A stretch of 34,812 nt of DNA from contig NZ_JAGPXX010000046.1 in NCBI RefSeq assembly GCF_018070345.1, positions 1 to 34,812 on the forward strand. Reading direction: 5' to 3'. Below the pieces are notes generated by a model. The model did no database searches and had not been told where the DNA came from. It saw only the letters and a program-made list of their open reading frames with translations. This DNA is from Streptomyces sp. F63 (GTDB lineage Bacteria > Actinomycetota > Actinomycetes > Streptomycetales > Streptomycetaceae). A program made the position numbers and the translations under genes. Below, one piece after another: positions 7,882 through 15,143 of the stretch; position 1 is the stretch's first letter, and each line of letters opens with the position of its first letter.

Positions 7882-8284
7882 GTCCGTTCCTTCCGTGCGC
7901 GACGAGGCGGGCGGGGCCGGCCGGCAGGGCCGCCGGGCCGCGCGGCCGGCGATCCGGCCGGGGTGCCCGTTCCGTGCGCCGACCGGTGCGTACCGGCCGG
8001 TCAGTACCGGACGCGGCCGGTGTGACCTGCGCCCCGAACCCGCGGTTACGGGTGCGGGAGCGCTCCCGCCCCTCATACTCTCGCACCGCGCACGCGCCGT
8101 CCGGGAGGGGCTGACCGGCCCCAGCAGGGGGCGCGCGGCCCCGGGTCCACGCCGGGCCGTCAGGGCCGGGCGTCCCGGGACAACCGGGGCCATAGGGCCC
8201 TTCCCCGCGCGGGCCCACTGTTCTTTGCTGAGGACGCACCGGCCGTACGCGGGGTACGCCGGGCCGAGAGACGGGTGGACGACC
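7882..8284. other. Divergent control region, USP / STAS-hydrogenase locus
   Basis: About 400 bp between divergent genes with no coding potential that I can support. It holds a 16-bp perfect palindrome (GCGGGAGCGCTCCCGC, 8054-8069) near the middle and a DevR-like box at 8187-8200 on the STAS side, listed separately. Repeated TACCGG words lie around 7989-8010. Confidence 0.45.
8187..8200. promoter_or_regulatory. DevR/OsdR-like box upstream of the STAS gene
   Basis: GGGCCATAGGGCCC fits GGGNC-N4-GNCCC, the spacing and core of the mycobacterial DevR (DosR) box. It ends 85 bp before the STAS start codon. A second match sits at nearly the same distance before the USP-hyd genes. The assignment is by pattern only. 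Confidence 0.4.
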
Positions 8285-8698
8285 ATGCTGGAGGCCGGGA
8301 GCCGCACGGCGGACGGACTGCGGGTACGGCGGATCGACGGCACCACCGTCGCCGAACTGCGCGGCGAGGTCGACCTGCTGACCGCTCCGGCCCTCTCCGT
8401 ACGCCTCGACGCGCTCACCTCCTCCCCCGCCCCCGACCTGGTGGTCGACCTGCGGGCGGTGACGTTCCTGGACTGCAGGGGCCTGGCGCTGCTGTGCCGG
8501 GCCCGCAACCGCGCCCTGTCCCGCGGCGGCCGGCTCCGCCTGGTGGCGAGCGACGGGCACATCCTGCGGGTGATGCGCCTGACACGCCTCGCCCGGGTCT
8601 TCGACGTCAGCGCGGGCCTGGCCGAGGCCCTCACGTCCCCGGCACCCGCCACGCTCCCGGTGACGGCCGCGGTACGGGCGGAGGCCGCGGCGCCATGA
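8285..8698 (+). CDS. STAS-domain protein (anti-anti-sigma-like)
   Basis: The protein has 137 residues. It is a single STAS domain with VAELRGEVDLLTAPAL, the strand VVDLRAVTFLD and the loop-helix CRGLALLCRARN. In SpoIIAA and RsbV the residue after this conserved Asp is the phosphorylated Ser. Here it is Cys, so classic kinase switching is unlikely. ATG 8285 is preceded by a weak GGTGG. The stop overlaps the start of the hydrogenase protease gene as ATGA, so it is co-translated with the hydrogenase maturation block although its partner sigma-control proteins are not in view. A DevR-like site lies 85 bp upstream. Confidence 0.85.
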   Translation: MLEAGSRTADGLRVRRIDGTTVAELRGEVDLLTAPALSVRLDALTSSPAPDLVVDLRAVTFLDCRGLALLCRARNRALSRGGRLRLVASDGHILRVMRLTRLARVFDVSAGLAEALTSPAPATLPVTAAVRAEAAAP

Positions 8699-9447
8699 CC
8701 GCCGCGCGCCGCACCGGGCGGACCGTCGTCATCGGGGTCGGCAACGACTTCCGGCGCGACGACGGCGTGGCCTGGCGGATCGTCGGCCGGCTCCGGGAGC
8801 GCGCGGCGCGGCAGCCGTTACCGCCGGGCACCGAACTGCGCGAGTGCGACGGCGATCCCGGGCGGCTGATCGGCCTGTGGGAGGGCGCGGAACTGGCCGT
8901 GGTGGTGGACGCCGCCCACGCGCACCCCCCGTCCCCCGGCCGGGTCCACCGGCTGGAGCTGGACCGGCGCCGGCTGTGGCGGAACGGGGCCGCCGGCTCC
9001 CACGGGCTGGGGCTCGGCGAGGCGGTGGAACTCTCCCGCGCGCTGGGCACACTGCCCGCCCGCCTCGTCGTGTACGCGGTGGAGGGCGCGGACAGCGCGC
9101 TGGGCACCGGGCTGTCGGCTCCCGTCGCCGCGGCCGTGGAACCGCTCGTGGCCCGCATCGAGAGCGAGATCGGAACCGGCGTCCCGACCGGACCCGCCGG
9201 GACCGGCACGGGGACCGGACGCGGCGGGGACGCACCCGGCGGAGACGGTTCCGGCGGGGACGCTCCGGAGCCCGAACGGCCCGCGGCGGGGGCCGTCCCG
9301 GCCGGAGACACCGCGGCGGGCGAGGGCCCCGCCACGGCCGAGGGCGCCGCCACCGCGGCCGGGAGGCCCGGCACGGCCGGTGCGGCCCCCGGAGGGCCCG
9401 CGGCGGGGACGGCCGCCGGACCCGCCCGCCGCGACGGCGGCGGGTGA
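8695..9447 (+). CDS. Hydrogenase maturation endopeptidase with long C-terminal tail
   Basis: This is a HybD/HycI-type protease, which trims the C-terminus of the [NiFe] large subunit after nickel insertion. Residues 11-25 give VVIGVGNDFRRDDGV. The likely nickel-sensing ligands are Asp23, Asp72 (in AVVVDAAHAH) and His103 (in GSHGLGL), corresponding to Glu16, Asp62 and His93 of E. coli HybD. The family is usually about 150-170 residues long. This one has 250, and residues from about 167 are a Gly/Ala/Pro/Thr-rich, apparently disordered tail. It starts inside the STAS stop codon (ATGA). Its substrate is presumably the HydA product at 16967-18286. Confidence 0.88.
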   Translation: MTAARRTGRTVVIGVGNDFRRDDGVAWRIVGRLRERAARQPLPPGTELRECDGDPGRLIGLWEGAELAVVVDAAHAHPPSPGRVHRLELDRRRLWRNGAAGSHGLGLGEAVELSRALGTLPARLVVYAVEGADSALGTGLSAPVAAAVEPLVARIESEIGTGVPTGPAGTGTGTGRGGDAPGGDGSGGDAPEPERPAAGAVPAGDTAAGEGPATAEGAATAAGRPGTAGAAPGGPAAGTAAGPARRDGGG

Positions 9448-9453
9448 ACCCCC

Positions 9454-12240
9454 GTGTCCGGGAGAGCGGACGGGGTTACGCGGACCGCGCGGCGCGTCGA
9501 GGTGTCCGGCACCGTACAGGGCGTCGGTTTCCGCCCGTTCGTGCACCGCACCGCCACGCGTCTGGGCCTGGACGGCTGGGTGCGCAACGCGGACGGGCAG
9601 GTGGTCGTGACCGCCGCCGGGACCCCCGAGGCCCTCGACGCGTTCGTCGAACAGGTGCGCCGCGCCGCCCCGCCGCTCGCGCGGGTCGGCCGGGTCCGCG
9701 TCACCGGGCTGACCGGACCTGCTCCCCCTCCGGGCTCGGGTTTCGCGATCCGCGACAGCACTCCGCGCGGGGACGGCGCGAATGCCGCCCGGGACCGTTC
9801 GGCCGGGCCGGCGGCCGGTCCAGCAGGCGCTCGCCCAGGGCTCGCTGACGAGCCGGCGGATGGCGAACGCCGGGGCGGCACCGGTGAGGGCGGCGACCGC
9901 CACGGCCATGGCGACCGCGGCCACGGCCGCGACGCGGACGCCGGGGCGGGGACCGGGGCCGGGGCGCCCGTCCGGGAGGTCCCGCCCGACGCGGCGACCT
10001 GCCCGGCCTGTCTGCGCGAGCTGTTCGATCCGGCCGACCGGCGCCACCGCTATCCGTTCGTCAACTGCACCGACTGCGGCCCGCGCGCCACCGTCATCGA
10101 AGACCTGCCGTACGACCGCGAACGCACCACGATGCGCGGCTTCCCGCTCTGCGCCCGGTGCGCGGCCGAGTACGCCGATCCCGCCGACCGGCGCTTCCAC
10201 GCCGAGCCGCTGGCCTGCCCGGAGTGCGGGCCCCGGCTCGCGTGGCGGGCGACCGGGGGGCCGGTGTCCGCGAGCGGCGAGGAGGCACTGCGCCGGGCGG
10301 TCGGCGCCATCGCGGACGGCGGCATCGTGGCCGTCAAGGCACTGGGCGGCTACCAACTGGTGTGCGACGCGGGGAACTCCGCCGCCGTGGACCGGCTGCG
10401 GAGGCGGAAGCACCGCCCCGCGAAACCGCTCGCCGTGATGGTGCGGGACCTCGCGGCGGCACGGCGGCTGGCCGTCGTCGGCCCGGCCGAGCAGGCCGTG
10501 CTCACGTCCCCGGCGGCCCCGGTGGTCCTCTGCCGTGCCCGCGCCGCCCGGCCGGCCCCGTCCGGCACGGGTGCGCCCGCCCCCACTCCCGCCGCCGCCA
10601 CCCCCACCGCTCCGGACGACACGGCCACCGCCCCGAACGACACGGCCACCACTCCGGACCACGCCCCCACCACCCCGGACCGCATCCCCGCCGCACCGGG
10701 CCACACGGCCACCGCCACGGCCCCGGACCGCACCCCCGCCACCCCGGAGCGCGTCCCCGCCGTCCGGCCCGGGCCACGCGCCGCCCGGGCGGGCGGGGAC
10801 GCGTCCGCGCCGGCCTCGGTGGCCGCCGGCGTTCACCCCGGGACCCACCGGATCGGGCTGTTCCTGCCCACGTCGGGGCTGCACCACCTGCTGCTGTACG
10901 ATCTGGCCCGGCCGCTGGTCGTCACCAGCGGCAACCTCGCCGGTGAGCCCATCGCCACCGGCGACGACGAGGCGGTCCGGCTGCTGTCCGCCGTCGCCGA
11001 CGGCTTCCTCTTCCACGACCGGCCGATCCGCGCCCGCTACGACGACTCGGTCGTGCTCGTCGCGCGCGACCGGCCGCTGACCGTCCGCCGGGCGCGCGGC
11101 TGCGCCCCGGCGCCGCTGCCCCTGCCCGTACCGGCCCGCATCCCGCTGGCCGCGGCCGGAGCGCAGCTCAAGCACACCTTCGCGCTGGCCGCCGGTGACC
11201 GCGCGGTGCTGGGACCGCACACCGGCGACCTCCAGGACGCCCGCGCGCAGGAGGCGTTCGCGGCCTCGTACGCCGACCTGACCCGGCTCACCGGCATCAC
11301 CCCGCGCGCGGTCGCGCACGACCTGCATCCCGGCTATCTCTCCACCCAGTGGGCGCGGGCCCTGCTGCCGCACGCCCTCGTCCCGGTGCAGCACCACCAC
11401 GCGCACATCGCCGCCGTCGCCGCCGAGCACGGCCTGACGGAGCCGGTCACCGGCGTCGCCTACGACGGCCTCGGGCTCGGCGACGACGGCACGCTGTGGG
11501 GCGGCGAGATCCTGGTCGCCGGCCTGACCGGCTGCCGCCGCGTGGGCCGCTGGGGCACGGCCCCGCTGCCGGGCGGCGAGGCGGCGGTACGGCACCCGGC
11601 CCGGATGGCCCTCGGCTACCTCCACGGCGCCGAGCCCCTGGGCGCGCCCCCGCCGCCGCCCGCACTCGCCCGCGCGCTCACCGGCCGGCTGGACCCGCGC
11701 CACACGGCCGTCGTCCGGGCGATGATCGCCCGCGGCCTCAACTCCCCCCGCGCGTCCAGCGTCGGGCGCCTGTTCGACGCGGTCGCGGCGCTGCTCGGCC
11801 TCGGCGACACGGTCTCCTACGAGGGCCAGGCGGCCGTGGCCCTGGAGGCGGCGGCCGGCACGGTCCGCGCCGAGCCGCCGGACTGGCGTGTCGTCCGGGC
11901 GGACGCCGACGGCCTGTGGGTCGCGGACCCCGTCCCCGTCCTGACCGGGCTGCTGGAGCGGCTCGCCGCCGGGGTCCCGGTGCCGGAGCTGGCCGCCGCG
12001 TTCCACACCGCCGTCGCCGAGGCCACCGCCGCACTGGTCGGCCGGGCCGTCGCGGAGGGCGCGCCGCGCACGGTCTGCCTGGCCGGCGGCTGCTTCCAGA
12101 ACCACCGTCTGCTCACCGAGATCACCGCGCTGCTCCACGACCGGGGGCTGCGGGTGCTGACGGGCAGCGCCGTCCCGGTCGGCGACGGCGGCATCAGCTA
12201 CGGCCAGGCGGCCGTCGCCGCGGCCCTGCTGGGCACGTGA
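9454..12240 (+). CDS. hypF: Carbamoyltransferase HypF
   Basis: HypF makes the cyanide ligands of the [NiFe] site by transferring a carbamoyl group from carbamoyl phosphate to the terminal Cys of HypE. Domains in order are: acylphosphatase (about 12-100, VSGTVQGVGFRPFVHR with Arg27), two zinc fingers (Cys183/186/205/208 and Cys233/236/255/258), YrdC-like (about 275-545) and Kae1-like (573-928, with HHHAHIAAV and AYDGLGLGDDGTLWGGE). At 928 residues it exceeds the usual 750-770 because of two low-complexity inserts. One is Gly/His-rich (about 103-172). The other is Thr/Pro/Asp-rich (about 363-460) and splits the YrdC domain. GTG 9454 lies six bases after the protease stop. All catalytic motifs remain. 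Confidence 0.95.
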   Translation: MSGRADGVTRTARRVEVSGTVQGVGFRPFVHRTATRLGLDGWVRNADGQVVVTAAGTPEALDAFVEQVRRAAPPLARVGRVRVTGLTGPAPPPGSGFAIRDSTPRGDGANAARDRSAGPAAGPAGARPGLADEPADGERRGGTGEGGDRHGHGDRGHGRDADAGAGTGAGAPVREVPPDAATCPACLRELFDPADRRHRYPFVNCTDCGPRATVIEDLPYDRERTTMRGFPLCARCAAEYADPADRRFHAEPLACPECGPRLAWRATGGPVSASGEEALRRAVGAIADGGIVAVKALGGYQLVCDAGNSAAVDRLRRRKHRPAKPLAVMVRDLAAARRLAVVGPAEQAVLTSPAAPVVLCRARAARPAPSGTGAPAPTPAAATPTAPDDTATAPNDTATTPDHAPTTPDRIPAAPGHTATATAPDRTPATPERVPAVRPGPRAARAGGDASAPASVAAGVHPGTHRIGLFLPTSGLHHLLLYDLARPLVVTSGNLAGEPIATGDDEAVRLLSAVADGFLFHDRPIRARYDDSVVLVARDRPLTVRRARGCAPAPLPLPVPARIPLAAAGAQLKHTFALAAGDRAVLGPHTGDLQDARAQEAFAASYADLTRLTGITPRAVAHDLHPGYLSTQWARALLPHALVPVQHHHAHIAAVAAEHGLTEPVTGVAYDGLGLGDDGTLWGGEILVAGLTGCRRVGRWGTAPLPGGEAAVRHPARMALGYLHGAEPLGAPPPPPALARALTGRLDPRHTAVVRAMIARGLNSPRASSVGRLFDAVAALLGLGDTVSYEGQAAVALEAAAGTVRAEPPDWRVVRADADGLWVADPVPVLTGLLERLAAGVPVPELAAAFHTAVAEATAALVGRAVAEGAPRTVCLAGGCFQNHRLLTEITALLHDRGLRVLTGSAVPVGDGGISYGQAAVAAALLGT

Positions 12241-12267
12241 CGCAAGCCCGAGAGGAGTGTGATCCCC

Positions 12268-12582
12268 ATGTGCCTGGGCATCCCCGGCCGGGTGCTGGAC
12301 GTCCGCGAGGACGCGGGCCTGCGCATGGCCACCGTCGACTTCGGCGGCGTACGGCGCGAGGCCTGCCTGGAGTACACCCCGGAGGCGGTGCCCGGCGTGT
12401 ACGTCATCGTGCATGTCGGCTTCGCCATCACCGTGGTCGACGAGGAGGAGGCCCGCCGCACCCTCGACGTCCTCCGCGCCATGACGGACGCGGTGGCGGG
12501 CGAACTCGGCGAGCCGCTTCCGGCACGGCCGCGGACGGCACCACCACCGGCGGACGCGGAGGGAACGGAGCGGCCGCGGTGA
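12268..12582 (+). CDS. hypC: Hydrogenase maturation chaperone HypC
   Basis: The protein has 104 residues. It begins MCLGIPGRV, so Cys2 becomes N-terminal after Met removal and can bind iron with HypD. His49 lies in the conserved YVIVHVGFAI. HypC carries the Fe(CN)2CO unit between HypD and the large-subunit precursor. The start is ATG 12268, as the Cys2 requirement dictates, not the in-frame GTG at 12259. GAGGAG lies upstream. About 25 residues of the C-terminus are a Pro/Ala-rich extension beyond the usual fold. It follows hypF by 27 bp and closes the first maturation block. Confidence 0.95.
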   Translation: MCLGIPGRVLDVREDAGLRMATVDFGGVRREACLEYTPEAVPGVYVIVHVGFAITVVDEEEARRTLDVLRAMTDAVAGELGEPLPARPRTAPPPADAEGTERPR

Positions 12583-12597
12583 AGCGGCGCGGACGCT

Positions 12598-12840
12598 TCA
12601 ACCGGTGGCGAGGCCGTCGACCAGACGGTCGAGGAACCGTGTGAAGGTGGCCTCGGGGGTGAGGGGCCGCCCGGTGGCGGCCAGAGCTTCGGCCCGTCCG
12701 GGATGACGGGCCGTCCGGGGCGACGGCGGCGAGATGGCGGGCTTCAGCCGCGGCCCGGCCCGGGGGCGCGAGGCGTCGGCCTGGGCGACCTCGTGGGCGA
12801 CGTGTCCGGCCACGAAAGCCGTGAGCTGGGTGAATGTCAC
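12598..12840 (-). pseudogene. TetR-family regulator remnant (C-terminal part)
   Basis: Read on the minus strand, the frame gives TFTQLTAFVAGHVAHEVAQA and ends HPGRAEALAATGRPLTPEA then TFTRFLDRLVDGLATG. These resemble the two ends of a TetR_C ligand domain. No helix-turn-helix half can be found upstream in any frame, and the region between the two blocks is short. I read it as the 3' relic of a tetR gene lying antisense between hypC and the USP gene. It could be a fragment of an old local regulator or the scar of a rearrangement that split the hyd operon. Confidence 0.5.
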
Positions 12841-12977
12841 GCTGCCGGGTACCGGCTGCCGGGTCCCGCAGCCGGGGCCGGAGGCGCCCGGTGAGAGCCG
12901 CCGGGGCGCGCGGTGTCCCCGCCGGCGCGGCGCCTCCCCGCCCCGGCGGAGTTCCGAGCCGGGCCGTGGTCCGCCGG

Positions 12978-12991
12978 GGGCCGAACGTCCC
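12978..12991. promoter_or_regulatory. DevR/OsdR-like box upstream of the USP-hyd block
   Basis: GGGCCGAACGTCCC fits GGGNC-N4-GNCCC, with a perfect GTCCC half-site as in the DevR box. It ends 89 bp before the USP start codon. The second copy in the window has almost the same spacing to its gene. The rest of 12583-13079 beyond the tetR relic shows no gene. Confidence 0.45.
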
Positions 12992-13079
12992 GGGCACCGT
13001 GCCCCGTCGGCCCTCACGGCCGTCGGGCGCGGGGGGCGAGACTGGGCGCGTCACGCCCCGACCTCCGGGAGCCGCCACC

Positions 13080-13757
13080 ATGTCCGCATCCGGCCGCACC
13101 CCCGTGTCATCCCTGCCGCCCGGGCCGCCGGGGGGCCATCGGGCGCCGCGCGTCGTCGTCGGCGTCGACGGGTCGGCCGGTTCGGTCGCCGCGCTGCGGT
13201 GGGCCGCCGCCCGGGCCCCGTCGCTGGGCGCGGGTCTCGTCGTCGTCCACGCCTGGGAGCCGGCCACCGGCCGCCGGGCACCGTACGCTCCGGCAGCTTC
13301 CCGTCCGTCGGGGACGGAGTCGCGGGGCAGCGCGGGCGAGGTCCTGGAGCGGGCCCTCCGCGCCGGGCTCGGGCCGAGTGCGGAGGCCGGGGTCCGCGCG
13401 GTCCTCGCCGAGGGCCCGCCGGCGGCGGTGCTCCTGCGGTACGCGGACGACGCCCTGCTGCTCGTCCTTGGGCGGCACCCGCCGGGGCCGGGCCCCGGGC
13501 GGCCGGTTCCCCCGAACGCGGGCGGCGGGCCAGTGGCGCGGGACTGCCTGCGGCACGCCCGCTGCCCGGTGGTCGTCGTCCCCGGCGAACCGGCCCTGCC
13601 GCACGGCGGCCACGGCGCACCGGGCACCGGCCCGCGGGCGTACGGCGCGGAGCCGTACCGCGCCGGGGTGTACGACGCACACGGGGCGGTGGGCTGTGGT
13701 CCCCCGGCAGGGGCCTTCCGGCCCCCGCGGGCGGCGTACGCGGCGCACCGGCACTGA
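13080..13757 (+). CDS. Universal stress protein, single domain with Gly/Pro/Tyr-rich tail
   Basis: The protein has 225 residues. One UspA domain spans about residues 22-165: VVVGVDGSAGSVAALRWAAA at the start and CLRHARCPVVVVPGEPA at the end. The ATP-binding glycine pattern is degenerate (GRHPPGPGPGRPVPP), so nucleotide binding is doubtful. The remaining 60 residues are Gly-, Ala-, Pro- and Tyr-rich without a fold I recognise. GGGAG nine bases before ATG 13080 supports the start. It precedes hydB by 72 bp on the same strand and is probably the first gene of the structural hydrogenase transcript, downstream of a DevR-like site. Such USP-hydrogenase pairing fits a hypoxia regulon. Confidence 0.85.
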   Translation: MSASGRTPVSSLPPGPPGGHRAPRVVVGVDGSAGSVAALRWAAARAPSLGAGLVVVHAWEPATGRRAPYAPAASRPSGTESRGSAGEVLERALRAGLGPSAEAGVRAVLAEGPPAAVLLRYADDALLLVLGRHPPGPGPGRPVPPNAGGGPVARDCLRHARCPVVVVPGEPALPHGGHGAPGTGPRAYGAEPYRAGVYDAHGAVGCGPPAGAFRPPRAAYAAHRH

Positions 13758-13829
13758 GACGAGGGGCGGCGGACCGCCGCCGCACCGCCCCGGACCGAGC
13801 AGGACCCGACCACACCCCGAGGGGGAATC

Positions 13830-15143
13830 ATGGCGGAGACCGGAACGGACATCGGCGCCCCGGCCGTCCTCGACCGGGACGGGCTCGACGCGCTCGTGAA
13901 GGCGCTGGCCGCGCGCGGTCGGACCGTGATCGGGCCGACGGTGCGCGACGGGGCCGTCGTCCTCGCCGAGATCGACTCGGGTGACCGGCTGCCCTACGGC
14001 TGGGGGGTCGAACTGGCGGCCGGGCGCTACCGGTTGCGGCGGCGCGCCGACGGCGCGGCCTTCGCGCACAGCGCGGGGCCGCAGTCCTGGAAGACGTATC
14101 TGCATCCGGAGCGGGTGCGGCAGTGGAGCGCCGACCGCGCGCCGGACGGCGGTCTCACCGTGACCGCCGGGAGCGGGGAGGACGCCACACCGCCGTCGTA
14201 CGCCTTTGTCGGCGTGCGGCCGTGCGATCTGCGGGCCATCGCCGTGCAGGACCGCGTGCTGGCCGGCGGCCGGTACCCGGACGCCGGCTACCGGGCCCGC
14301 CGCGAACGGGCGTTCGTCGTCGCCGTGGAGTGCACCGAGCCGGGCGAGACCTGCTTCTGCGTCTCCATGGGCACCGGCCCGGCGGCCGAGAGCGGCTACG
14401 ACCTGGCGCTCACGGAGCTCACCGGCGACGGTGACGGCGGCGGGGACACCGGCGGCCACGGGGACGGGGAGCACCGCTTCCTCGTGCGCGTCGGCAGCGA
14501 GGAGGGCGCGGCCGTCCTGGAGGAGGTGGCGCACTGGCCCGCCAACCGGCCCACGGCCGCCGCCGCCCGGGACCGCGTCACCGAGGCGTCCCGCCGGATG
14601 GGCCGTGCCATGCCGCCGGTCGACCTGCGGCGGCTGATGGGCGACAGCGTCGAGTCCGCGCACTGGGACGACATCGCCGAGCGTTGCCTGAGCTGCGGCA
14701 ACTGCACCCTGGTCTGCCCGACCTGCTTCTGCACGACCACGGAGGACGTCACCGACCTCACCGGCGACCACGCCGAGCGGTGGCGCCGCTGGGACTCCTG
14801 CTTCGACCTGGACTTCTCCTTCATGCACGGAGGCCCGGTGCGGTCGTCGGTGAGCAGCCGCCACCGCCAGTGGATGACCCACAAACTCGCCACCTGGTAC
14901 GACCAGTTCGGCAGCTCCGGCTGTGTGGGCTGCGGCCGCTGCGTCGTCTGGTGCCCGGCCGCGATCGACATCACCGAGGAGGCCGCCGCGTTCCACGCGC
15001 CGGCGCACGGGGCGCAGGCTGCCGGCGGCCGGGACGGGCCCGGAGCCCGCACCGCCCCTGTGGAGCGCGCAGGCCGCACGGCCCCCGCAGACCGCACGGA
15101 TCACACGGACCACACGGACCACGCGGTGGGAGGACTCTCGTGA
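13830..15143 (+). CDS. hydB: Group 3b hydrogenase beta subunit (4Fe-4S protein, HydB/AsrA-like)
   Basis: The 437-residue protein matches the beta subunit of sulfhydrogenase-type enzymes and the related anaerobic sulfite reductase subunit A. Two C-terminal [4Fe-4S] motifs, Cys286/289/292/296 and Cys365/368/371/375 (CVGCGRCVVWCP), would relay electrons between HydD and the flavin subunit. The conserved FVGVRPCDLRAI lies at about 126-137. The last 50 residues are an added tail with an HTDHTDH repeat. GAGGGGGA precedes ATG 13830. The stop overlaps the GTG of hydG (GTGA). The gene order hydB-G-D-A is the same as in Pyrococcus furiosus hydrogenase I. Confidence 0.92.
   Translation: MAETGTDIGAPAVLDRDGLDALVKALAARGRTVIGPTVRDGAVVLAEIDSGDRLPYGWGVELAAGRYRLRRRADGAAFAHSAGPQSWKTYLHPERVRQWSADRAPDGGLTVTAGSGEDATPPSYAFVGVRPCDLRAIAVQDRVLAGGRYPDAGYRARRERAFVVAVECTEPGETCFCVSMGTGPAAESGYDLALTELTGDGDGGGDTGGHGDGEHRFLVRVGSEEGAAVLEEVAHWPANRPTAAAARDRVTEASRRMGRAMPPVDLRRLMGDSVESAHWDDIAERCLSCGNCTLVCPTCFCTTTEDVTDLTGDHAERWRRWDSCFDLDFSFMHGGPVRSSVSSRHRQWMTHKLATWYDQFGSSGCVGCGRCVVWCPAAIDITEEAAAFHAPAHGAQAAGGRDGPGARTAPVERAGRTAPADRTDHTDHTDHAVGGLS

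Noticed and set aside
8818..12414. 1198-codon minus-strand open frame antisense to the protease, hypF and hypC genes
   Set aside because: hypF and hypC are unambiguous on the plus strand, and the antisense product has no recognisable domain.
13830..15143. Anaerobic sulfite reductase subunit A instead of hydrogenase beta subunit
   Set aside because: The families are homologous, but the gene is coupled to hydG, hydD and hydA in hydrogenase order and no asrC-like sirohaem subunit is present.
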